From: Polaribacter vadi
GTDB taxonomy: Bacteria > Bacteroidota > Bacteroidia > Flavobacteriales > Flavobacteriaceae
Direction: 5' to 3'
DNA length: 64,000 nucleotides
Assembly (NCBI RefSeq): GCF_018861005.1
Contig: NZ_JAHKQL010000026.1
Location: 62,001 to 126,000 of the forward strand
Shown: in pieces, positions 18,904-25,769 of the stretch
Layout: each line of letters starts with the position of its first letter
Numbering within the stretch: the first letter of the stretch is position 1
Position numbers and translations under genes: made by a program
Notes under the pieces: model-generated
Told to the model about the DNA's origin: nothing
Database searches by the model: none
Seen by the model: only the letters and a program-made list of their open reading frames with translations

Positions 18904-19733
18904 TTAGAAGTTACCTCTAATACTTTTAAGCTTTTACTTATTTTATTGGCAAAACCTACAGAAAACTGCTTCTTTTTATAGTTGGTTACTGGCTGAATAC
19001 CCATAATAGCATTTGTAATGAAAACCTCATCTGCTTTTTGAATTTCGAAAGGAGAAATACTTGTTTCCTCTAAAGTATACTCTGTATTCTTTGCAATTAA
19101 CTCAATAACCTTCATTCTTAAGATTCCTTTTACACATCCTTCTGATAGAGCTGGTGTTTTTATGGTATTTCCTTTTAAAATAAAAATATTAGCATTTGTT
19201 ACCTCTACTACTCCTTTCTTTTCATTAATTAAAACACAATTATCTAATTCATTTTCATCAGCATAAATACTAGCTAGAGTATTTACCATTCTATTATTGG
19301 TTTTTATGGTAGATAACAAACCTGAATAATTATAAAAATCTTTAAAAACATCTACTTTATAGATTTCTTTAGTTTGATAGTTACTTTCTTTAACTTCAAT
19401 TAAATAATTAATCTCATTAGTTTTTGGAGTATATAAACCACCATCTTTTCTAAAAACGCTTAAACGAACTCTAAATGTTGCTGCATTATCTTGCACTGCT
19501 ACAGTTTTTAAAATTTCTTTTTGTAAAAACTCTAAAGTAAATTGCATTGGTATTTTCATACGCAGCATTCGCATAGAAGCCATTAATCTAAAATAATGAT
19601 CTTCCCAAAAAACAACCTTATTGTTATTTACTTTTACGGTTTCAAAAATTGCATCACCATATTTAAAACCTCTATTATCAGAAGATAGTTTTACATTTTC
19701 ACTAAAAAGTAATTCACCATTAAAATTAATCAT
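18900..19733 (-). CDS. Class IV PLP-dependent aminotransferase/lyase
   Basis: Protein of 277 residues in the fold-type IV PLP family (BCAT, D-amino acid transaminase, aminodeoxychorismate lyase). Visible: NRGFKYGDAIFETVKV (about residues 20-35), LRMLRM, and YKVDVFKDF in the region of the catalytic Lys. The segment EVTNANIFILKGN is the cofactor-phosphate site and the C-terminus has DEVFITNAIMGIQPV. The DEVF.TNA and GI.PV blocks fit PabC-like lyases or D-amino acid transaminases; the substrate is not settled. Confidence 0.85.
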   Translation of the reverse strand: MINFNGELLFSENVKLSSDNRGFKYGDAIFETVKVNNNKVVFWEDHYFRLMASMRMLRMKIPMQFTLEFLQKEILKTVAVQDNAATFRVRLSVFRKDGGLYTPKTNEINYLIEVKESNYQTKEIYKVDVFKDFYNYSGLLSTIKTNNRMVNTLASIYADENELDNCVLINEKKGVVEVTNANIFILKGNTIKTPALSEGCVKGILRMKVIELIAKNTEYTLEETSISPFEIQKADEVFITNAIMGIQPVTNYKKKQFSVGFANKISKSLKVLEVTSN

Positions 19734-19790
19734 CTACAGTTATTTTTTGTGAATGCAAAATTAGTGTTTTTTGTTAGATTTAAAGCACAA

Positions 19791-19819
19791 AAAAACCCAA
19801 CCTTAAAGTTGAGTTTTTA
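19791..19819 (-). terminator. Hairpin between aminotransferase and START genes
   Basis: On the minus strand AAACTCAAC pairs with GTTGGGTTT (one G-T pair) around a short loop, with A and T runs on either side. It follows the START-domain gene on the minus strand and is symmetrical enough to work both ways. Confidence 0.6.
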
Positions 19820-19837
19820 AATTATATAAATTTATAT

Positions 19838-20221
19838 TTAAGCTCCAATTGTATGTTTTAACTCATCTATTTGATTTTCCCAAAGTTGCTTAGATTCTTC
19901 AACTTCGTCTTCGTCTTCTGCAAAATCAGTTATAATCAGTGATACATCTTTTGTTAGAGCATCAACTTGAATCTTTATTTCAAAAAAACTTTCATCATCT
20001 TCGCTTTCTAACCATTTAAAGCGAATTCTTTCGTCAGATTTTTTTGTAACAAGTTCTGCTACCTCTTCTGTTCCATCCCAACTAAAAGTAAAAATTTTAC
20101 CTCTAGAATTTACACTATCTGCAAACCATTCTTGCAAATTAGAAGGTGATGATATGTATTGATACAACATATTTGGGGAGGCATGAACTGGTATTTCCAA
20201 TTCGAATTTAACTTTATCCAT
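19838..20221 (-). CDS. START-like (SRPBCC) domain protein
   Basis: Protein of 127 residues. It begins KVKFELEIPVHASPNMLYQYISSPSNLQEWFAD in the AHSA1/START pattern and has an acidic C-terminal helix (AEDEDEVEESKQLWENQI) of the type found in the Bacteroidota START-like family. This small helix-grip fold binds a hydrophobic ligand or partner; the ligand is unknown. The gene points away from the tRNA-Met promoter. Confidence 0.88.
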   Translation of the reverse strand: MDKVKFELEIPVHASPNMLYQYISSPSNLQEWFADSVNSRGKIFTFSWDGTEEVAELVTKKSDERIRFKWLESEDDESFFEIKIQVDALTKDVSLIITDFAEDEDEVEESKQLWENQIDELKHTIGA

Positions 20222-20284
20222 TTAATTTAACTTTAGATGACAAGATAGGTATTAATTCTATTTAAAAAAAATTTTAAACACAAC

Positions 20285-20314
20285 TTGCCAGAATGTAAAA
20301 ATCTATTATATTTG
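20285..20314 (+). promoter_or_regulatory. Promoter of tRNA-Met
   Basis: TTG 20285-20287 and TATATTTG 20307-20314 with 19 bases between, 17 bases before the mature tRNA start. It matches the Bacteroidota consensus. Confidence 0.78.
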
Positions 20315-20331
20315 CACCCTCAAATATAAAT

Positions 20332-20405
20332 GGCGAGGTAGCTCAGTTGGTTAGAGCGCAGGATTCATAACCCTGAGGTCACGGGTTCAAATCCCGTTTT
20401 CGCTA
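20332..20405 (+). tRNA. tRNA-Met (CAT)
   Basis: Cloverleaf: acceptor GGCGAGG with TTTCGCT (several G-U pairs), T8 A9, D arm GCTC...GAGC, anticodon loop TTCATAA with CAT, variable AGGTC, T arm ACGGG-TTCAAAT-CCCGT, discriminator A. CCA is not encoded. CAT could be elongator Met or an Ile tRNA with lysidine; this is not settled. Its 3' half is the target of island integration, and the element restores the same 3' sequence. Confidence 0.93.
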
Positions 20406-20408
20406 CAA
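20363..20408 (+). repeat. attL: 46-base direct repeat, 3' half of tRNA-Met
   Basis: Runs from the anticodon loop (ATTCATAACC...) through the T arm to two bases past the tRNA end. Identical to 59127-59172. The repeat starts in the anticodon loop, a usual crossover place for tRNA integrases. Confidence 0.93.
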
Positions 20409-20428
20409 ATTTTAAATCATTTAAAAAC

Positions 20429-20457
20429 AACAGTTTAGATCTCTAAACTGTTTTTTT
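20429..20457 (+). terminator. tRNA terminator directly before the int1 start codon
   Basis: Stem AACAGTTTAG (20429-20438) with CTAAACTGTT (20443-20452), loop ATCT, T-tract 20451-20457. ATG of the integrase begins at 20458, the next base. The same layout recurs at 59192-59222 with a different stem sequence. Confidence 0.88.
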
Positions 20458-21927
20458 ATGCCTTCAATTTACGAGTACATTACCCTAAAAGTGAAAAATG
20501 AACACGATTTGGAACACGATTTGGAACACGATTCACAAATTTTACCCCTATTTTCTACACCCAAAATTTACATCGCAAAAGGAGATCTATCAAAGCGTTG
20601 GTATGTTTATTATTCTTATCGAAATCCGAAAACGGGAAAATTGGAACGTATGACAAATCTATATGGACGAGTAAACCAATACAAAACCAAAGAAGATAGA
20701 ATAAGCATATTATCCTATTACAAAAAACATTTGTTGATATTATTAAAAAAAGGGTTCAACCCCTTTACAGACAATAGCCAATTTTATCAGGAATTGAAAA
20801 AACCTACTCTTAAAAAAAAGAAAGAAAACCAAAAAAAAGAAAAAATTCTTTTATCCGAAATTAATAATACTATAAAGACCACTATTAAAGAAGCTATAAG
20901 TGAAAACGCACCTACTTCATCATTGATCAAAATATCTACAAATAGTAAATCAACAAAAAAGGATTTAAAAAGAACAAAAACAGTGATTTCTAAAGAACAA
21001 CAAAGCACATCCCACAAAAAACAAGAGGATATGTCTTTTACAAAAGCTTTTGATCTTGCTTTAAGCTTAAAGGAAAAAGCAGTGAGTACAAGTACAATCA
21101 AAGATTATAGAAGAAAAGTAAAATTATTTGTTGCTTGGATGAAAGAAAACCATCCTACCAAAAAAAATATAAGGAAAATTTCTAGAAAAGATTTATTAGA
21201 CTACTTCAATGAAATTGTTTTAAAAACTAGTGCAAGAAACCGCAACAATTATAGAACAGAATTAGGGAGCATCTTTCAAGTATTAAAAAATAACGAATTA
21301 ATTGATGAAAACTATATTCACTCGATTCCTGTTTTAAAAACCAAACCTGAGCGTAACAAGACTTATACATTAAAAGAACAACAAAATATATTTAAGTATT
21401 TAGAAAAAGAAGATCAAATTTTATTACTGTTCATAAAATTTGTTTCCTATGGGTTTATAAGACCCATTGAAGTTTGTAGATTGAGAATTAAAGACATAAA
21501 CTTACAAAGTAAGACTGTTCAATTCAAAGCAAAAAACAGTCCTTTAAAAACCAAAATCATTCCTAATATTCTATTTATTGAGTTACCAGATTTATCCAAG
21601 TTAGATAAAGAATCCTATTTATTTACTCCTGATAAAATAGGTGGATTCTGGAATGCCAATGAAACCAATAGAAGAGATCATTTTTCTAAACGCTTTAGAA
21701 GCGTTGTAAAAGACCATTTTAAATTAAGTCAAGATTATGGAGTATATAGCTTTAGACATACATTTATTTCAAAACTGTATAGAAAATTACGAGAAAAGAA
21801 CTCTCCTTTTGAAGCGAAAAGTAATTTAATGCTAATTACTGGTCATAGCTCAATGAGTTCTTTAGAAAAATATTTACGAGAAATTGATGCTGAGCTACCA
21901 GAAGATTACTCTAAATTATTTAGGTAA
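20458..21927 (+). CDS. Tyrosine recombinase/integrase of the island (int1)
   Basis: Phage-type integrase of 489 residues. A poorly conserved N-terminus holding the repeat EHDLEHDLEHD is followed by an arm-binding-like domain (GDLSKRWYVYYSYRNPKTG). A core-binding SAM-like domain follows (about residues 195-290, FTKAFDLALSLKEKAVS), then the catalytic domain: Arg in YGFIRPIEVCRLRI (about 341), SFRHTF, ITGHSS and the nucleophile Tyr in EKYLR near the C-terminus. It integrates DNA at tRNA-Met and reads inward from attL. The predicted start touches the terminator T-tract, so normal initiation looks weak. Close paralogue: int2 at 57383-58798. Confidence 0.93.
   Translation: MPSIYEYITLKVKNEHDLEHDLEHDSQILPLFSTPKIYIAKGDLSKRWYVYYSYRNPKTGKLERMTNLYGRVNQYKTKEDRISILSYYKKHLLILLKKGFNPFTDNSQFYQELKKPTLKKKKENQKKEKILLSEINNTIKTTIKEAISENAPTSSLIKISTNSKSTKKDLKRTKTVISKEQQSTSHKKQEDMSFTKAFDLALSLKEKAVSTSTIKDYRRKVKLFVAWMKENHPTKKNIRKISRKDLLDYFNEIVLKTSARNRNNYRTELGSIFQVLKNNELIDENYIHSIPVLKTKPERNKTYTLKEQQNIFKYLEKEDQILLLFIKFVSYGFIRPIEVCRLRIKDINLQSKTVQFKAKNSPLKTKIIPNILFIELPDLSKLDKESYLFTPDKIGGFWNANETNRRDHFSKRFRSVVKDHFKLSQDYGVYSFRHTFISKLYRKLREKNSPFEAKSNLMLITGHSSMSSLEKYLREIDAELPEDYSKLFR
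20500..20535 (+). repeat. Three 12-base direct repeats (candidate left arm sites)
   Basis: GAACACGATTTG at 20500-20511 and 20512-20523, GAACACGATTCA at 20524-20535. They lie within the int1 reading frame and encode EHDLEHDLEHD. Related pairs with the same 12-base period occur at 59058-59081 and 59250-59273, near att sequences. Confidence 0.7.
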
Positions 21928-22279
21928 AATACGGATAATAAAAAATATCTATGACCTCATACCAGTTGAGAAATATATCATTCTATCTTAAACTATCGTT
22001 ATATTATTTAACTTAGCTTTAAGGAGTTTTGTGTTTTATGAAAATAATAGCAAAGATTGCTTTTTATAGTTGTGTTTGAGTTTTCCAAAATACAAGTTTT
22101 AAAATGTAAGTACCTCTAGAATATTAAAACGCTAAACTTGTATTGGAGAGCGGAACAACACAAAAGACAGAGGCTTTTTTTAAAAATACTACTGAAAATA
22201 ATAAACGTGTTTTTAAAATAAACTGGATTTTGTGTTGTGGGGAGTTTATAAGAACTACTTACCCTTTTATTAGGGTTTC
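21928..22279. other. Gene-free stretch with nested inverted repeats
   Basis: No gene is supported here. TTTTGTGTT (22027-22035) and AACACAAAA (22157-22165) form outer arms; AATACAAGTTT (22089-22099) and AAACTTGTATT (22134-22144) form inner arms. A further TTTTGTGTTGTGG lies at 22228-22240. It may be a relic repeat or a structured RNA; see findings. Confidence 0.5.
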
Positions 22280-22867
22280 TTAGAATAAAGTTGGTTGTGT
22301 AAAATCTAATTGGGTCGTAGTGAAATTATATTGAGGAGCTACTTCTTCATTATTTAACCAACGTTGCATATCGCTTTCTGTTTTTAAACTAAATGGCATT
22401 CTTAATTTTGTATTGTGAATTTCTCGCATTACTCCTTTTGCTTCCGTAGTTATGATTGTATAGGTATTGTTTGTATATAATCCTGCAAAAGCAAATAATT
22501 GGTTGTTAAATCCTATTTCAAATTTTATCTTTTCTTTACCTCGATGCTGCCATTCATAGAAACCATTGACGATTACAATACATCTGTTTTCGGTGTATTG
22601 CTTAAAAGCTGGTTTTTCATTAACGGTTTCCATTCGCGCATTTAAGGTGTAATTTTTTTGCCAATTTACTCCTGCCCAATCTGGAACTAATCCCCAATTA
22701 TATATTAGTATGTGACTTGGATCTGCATTCGTAATTATTGGTGTTTTAGGGTAATTGAAGCCGTTGATATGATTGCTTGGTTTGGCAACTACACCCTCTA
22801 CAAATTTCGCTTTGAATTTTTGTTCTACTTCCTTTATTGTTTTATTTTGTTTGGTGTGGTAACACAT
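22280..22867 (-). CDS. SRAP-domain protein (YedK/HMCES-like)
   Basis: SOS response-associated peptidase family, 195 residues. Cys2 right after Met is the residue that, in YedK and HMCES, forms a thiazolidine crosslink with abasic sites in single-stranded DNA. Also visible are NARMETV (Asn and Arg of the active site, about residues 76-82), GFYEW (the catalytic Glu) and REIHNTKLRMPF, which has the conserved His but a slightly longer loop than the usual IHxRMPV. It shields abasic sites from error-prone bypass. In this island it lies near a translesion polymerase cassette, which fits a DNA-damage role. Monocistronic. Confidence 0.93.
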   Translation of the reverse strand: MCYHTKQNKTIKEVEQKFKAKFVEGVVAKPSNHINGFNYPKTPIITNADPSHILIYNWGLVPDWAGVNWQKNYTLNARMETVNEKPAFKQYTENRCIVIVNGFYEWQHRGKEKIKFEIGFNNQLFAFAGLYTNNTYTIITTEAKGVMREIHNTKLRMPFSLKTESDMQRWLNNEEVAPQYNFTTTQLDFTQPTLF

Positions 22868-23280
22868 GTGTTGTTGAATAAAATTTAAGCTATAATTACT
22901 TCGTCTATTACTCTTTAAAATTACTGATTTTTTATTTAATTATATTTGGTTTTGATTCCTGATTCTAGTTTAACTAAGAATCTTAACTATAACTTTAAGC
23001 GGTCTAAATTATTTTCAATTCCTACAAGAAATGAAATAGACTGCGCTTGTTAGCTTAAAAAAAATAAATATATTTTATTTTACCTTAATACTTGAACAGA
23101 CATTGTTTTTACAGATTCTTTGTTTATATAATACACGTCTGCTGGTTCTATAACTTTTTACGAATTTATATTTTAATTTAGAACCATACCCTTAAAAACC
23201 AATGCAACGGAAAACTCTCTATTTATGTTTTTAAAAAAATTAGTAAATTATAAAAATAGCCTTTATATTTAGCAAAAAAA
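22868..23280. other. Intergenic region with a near-perfect palindrome
   Basis: No gene is supported. Contains a TATATTTG box at 22941-22948 and an imperfect 22-base palindrome, GATTCT/AGAATC outer arms, at 22961-22982, between the divergent SRAP and 23281 genes. Operator or repeat remnant, undecided. Confidence 0.4.
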
Positions 23281-23550
23281 ATGTTTTACACAATTGTTGG
23301 CTGGCTTGGCGTTGTAATTTTTATTGTGGCTTATTTATTATTAAGTCTTGAGGTATTAAGTGCCAAAAAAACTACTTATCATTGGCTAAATGCTTTTGGT
23401 GCAATTTGTTTGGTATGTAATGCTTTGGGTATAAAGGACTATCCCTCATTCACGGTAAATGCTGTATGGGGAATTATAGCACTTTTTACCACAATTAAAT
23501 TAAAAATAAATCAATCCAAATCAGCAAAATCTAGCAAACCTAAAGCGTGA
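23281..23550 (+). CDS. Small membrane protein (CBU_0592/YgjV-like)
   Basis: Protein of 89 residues with three hydrophobic segments (about 4-25, 36-52, 58-76) and the pattern GWLGVVIFIVAYLLLSL...LNAFGAICL...N..WG.IAL, resembling the small CBU_0592-like inner membrane family. Function unknown. Its Lys/Ser-rich tail overlaps the end of the convergent tetR gene by 40 bases. The hydrophobic pattern and family likeness make it real despite the overlap. Confidence 0.72.
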   Translation: MFYTIVGWLGVVIFIVAYLLLSLEVLSAKKTTYHWLNAFGAICLVCNALGIKDYPSFTVNAVWGIIALFTTIKLKINQSKSAKSSKPKA

Positions 23551-24119
23551 TTTATAAACAACTCTGCTTCTTTATCATAAGTTTCCTTATTATTTATATG
23601 CGCTCCTAATTGAAAATAAGCACCATCAATCATTGCATATAAAATATTTGAAGTTAGTACTACATCCGAATTATAAATGATGTCTTTTTCTTTACAATTC
23701 TGTAAAATAGTAGCAATTCCGTTTCTTAATGTTTTTAAAAATTCGCTATAAAGTGCACTTACTTGATCATTTTGATAAATTAAAGCATAAAAGCTATAAA
23801 AAACTCCATCATCTATATATAGATTCCATTCTCTAGAAAACAAAGAGCTAATGTATGCTACCAATTCCTTTTTGGTGCTAATATTTAAATACTTTTCGGC
23901 AACCACAAAGTTTAAATAGCGCTCTAAAATCTGCTCATAAAGTGCAAATATTAAGCTCTCTTTAGTAGCAAAGTAATGCATAATTAAGCCTTTACTAATA
24001 CCCATTTTATCTGCCACTTTTGCTATGGATGCATTTTCTAGGCCTACTTTTTTAGCTACTTCGTAAAAAGCTATAGTTATTTCTTTCTGTCTCTGATTGG
24101 TTAAATTAATTCTTCCCAT
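23511..24119 (-). CDS. TetR-family transcriptional regulator
   Basis: Repressor of 202 residues with an N-terminal helix-turn-helix: NQRQKEITIAFYEVAKKVGLENASIAKVADKMGISKGLIMHYFATKESL (in blocks; about residues 8-56), close to the BetI-type HTH. The C-terminal ligand domain is diverged. It is divergent from the phosphatase-susC-susD operon, and two 18-base palindromes of matching sequence lie in the shared region (24227-24244 and 24446-24463). It probably controls itself and that operon in response to an unknown ligand. Confidence 0.9.
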   Translation of the reverse strand: MGRINLTNQRQKEITIAFYEVAKKVGLENASIAKVADKMGISKGLIMHYFATKESLIFALYEQILERYLNFVVAEKYLNISTKKELVAYISSLFSREWNLYIDDGVFYSFYALIYQNDQVSALYSEFLKTLRNGIATILQNCKEKDIIYNSDVVLTSNILYAMIDGAYFQLGAHINNKETYDKEAELFINHALGLLDFADLD

Positions 24120-24226
24120 GTTTGCAATTATGAAACGAAAATAGGTATTCTTAAAGAATAATTTTATCGAATTTAAACTAAAAAAATCACTTAACTTTTA
24201 CTTAAACTTAAATTATCATTTTTTTA

Positions 24227-24244
24227 ATTGAATAAGTGTTCAAT
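24227..24244. promoter_or_regulatory. Candidate TetR operator 1
   Basis: ATTGAATAAGTGTTCAAT, dyad arms ATTGAA/TTCAAT. Its reverse complement shares most positions with the site at 24446-24463. Lies about 110 bases before the tetR start. Confidence 0.6.
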
Positions 24245-24445
24245 TTATTTTTTACCTCTTTAATTAATATTAGTATCAATTTGCCATAAAAACATCATTA
24301 CTCCTATTAATTATTAACTATAATTTAATGTCTTTATTCATGTTTATTATTGATGCTACCTCATAGAAATTATCCTTAGTAACAGTTTATTCACACTTCT
24401 AAAAATCTGGTAACAAACCCTTAAAGTTTAGTTAAATATTTATTA

Positions 24446-24463
24446 ATTGAACAGTTGGTCAAT
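24446..24463. promoter_or_regulatory. Candidate TetR operator 2 over the phosphatase promoter
   Basis: ATTGAACAGTTGGTCAAT, arms ATTGA/TCAAT. It contains a TTG (24455-24457) placed 22 bases before a TACATTTA box (24480-24487), so binding would cover the -33 element of the 24505 gene. Confidence 0.6.
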
Positions 24464-24504
24464 CTATATTTTACTGCATTACATTTACCGTAAAAATATA
24501 GATC

Positions 24505-25743
24505 ATGAAACTACTTTACTACACTTTTTTACTATTTCCGTTTATTTTATTCGCTCAAAATCCTGACTCAAACCGCTCCAAAAAGGTGGTTTTTATTATT
24601 GTTGATGGTATTTCATACGATCAATTACAAACTGCTTCAACACCTAATATAGATCGTATTAGTAAGGCAGGTAACCTAACAGAAGCTTATGTTGGGGGCA
24701 TTGCTGAAGACTATAGAAAAACACCAACAATTTCTGCAGTAGGTTACAATAGTTTGCTAACAGGTACTTGGGCCAATAAACATAATGTATATGGCAACTC
24801 AATAAAAAAACCAAATTATAGCTATCCAAGTATTTTTAGATTGTATAAAGATTATAACCCAAAAGGCACTATTGGTGTTTTTTCTTCTTGGTTAGATAAT
24901 AGAACAAAATTAGTGGGCGATGGTCTTGACGCAACAGATCGTATAAGAGTAGATTATTCTTATGATGGTTTAGAATACGATTCTATCAATTATCCTCATG
25001 ATAAGTATAGAAACTTTATGAAGTTGATCGATGTTCATGTGGCAAAAGAAGCTTCTAAAACTATTTTAGAAAAAGCGCCAGATATTTCTTGGGTTTACCT
25101 TGAATATTCAGATGATATTGGCCATGGATATGGAGATGGACCTTATTTTAATGCAGCAGTTACTTTTGAGGATGGTTTAATAGGACAAATTTATGATGCA
25201 GTTGCTCAACGTCAAAAAAACACTAATGAAGATTGGCTATTTGTTGTAACCACAGACCATGGTAGAAGTGCTAAAGACGGTAAACATCATGGAGGTCAAA
25301 GTGCAAGAGAACGCAGCACTTGGATTCTTACCAATAAAAATAACACCAATTCTTATTTTAAAAATGAAACTCCTGCTATTGTAGATATTTACCCAACAAT
25401 CACAGATTTTTTAGAGATAAACGTACCTAAAAACATTAAAAGAGAACTTGATGGTGTTTCGTTATTGAAACCTATATCTGCTGTAAACCTTAGTGCAAAA
25501 ATTAAAAAAGACACCATTTCTGTTACTTGGAAAGCCTTAGAAAACCAACAAGAAAAAGCCAAAATTTATATCAGTACTACCAATTTAGCTGCTACTAAAG
25601 GGACAGATTCTTATACTTATTTGGGAGAAGTAGAACTAGCAAAAGAAAGTTACAAAACTGCTATAAAAGGTATTGAATCAAACTTTTATAAGGTAGTTCT
25701 AGAAACCAAAACCACCACTTTAAATTACTGGATCAACAAATAA
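24505..25743 (+). CDS. Alkaline phosphatase/phosphodiesterase superfamily enzyme, secreted
   Basis: Protein of 412 residues: signal peptide (LLYYTFLLFPFILFAQ), then a type I phosphodiesterase/nucleotide pyrophosphatase domain. Metal-site motifs: VFIIVDGIS (first Asp), YSDDIGHGYG (Asp and His), TTDHG (Asp-His) and GKHHGGQS (His). Aligned by LLTG, the nucleophile position is Ser in TISAVGY rather than the Thr usual in NPP enzymes. A C-terminal beta-sandwich-like segment of about 80 residues follows. It begins the operon with susC and susD, 26 bases before susC, so it likely cleaves a phosphorus-bearing organic substrate for uptake. Exact substrate unknown. Confidence 0.85.
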   Translation: MKLLYYTFLLFPFILFAQNPDSNRSKKVVFIIVDGISYDQLQTASTPNIDRISKAGNLTEAYVGGIAEDYRKTPTISAVGYNSLLTGTWANKHNVYGNSIKKPNYSYPSIFRLYKDYNPKGTIGVFSSWLDNRTKLVGDGLDATDRIRVDYSYDGLEYDSINYPHDKYRNFMKLIDVHVAKEASKTILEKAPDISWVYLEYSDDIGHGYGDGPYFNAAVTFEDGLIGQIYDAVAQRQKNTNEDWLFVVTTDHGRSAKDGKHHGGQSARERSTWILTNKNNTNSYFKNETPAIVDIYPTITDFLEINVPKNIKRELDGVSLLKPISAVNLSAKIKKDTISVTWKALENQQEKAKIYISTTNLAATKGTDSYTYLGEVELAKESYKTAIKGIESNFYKVVLETKTTTLNYWINK

Positions 25744-25769
25744 ATTACTAAAACAACTATAACCTAATT

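Noticed and set aside
22027..22240. Integron attC-like sites
   Set aside because: The arms do not show the core-site pattern of attC and no IntI-type integrase or cassette series is near.
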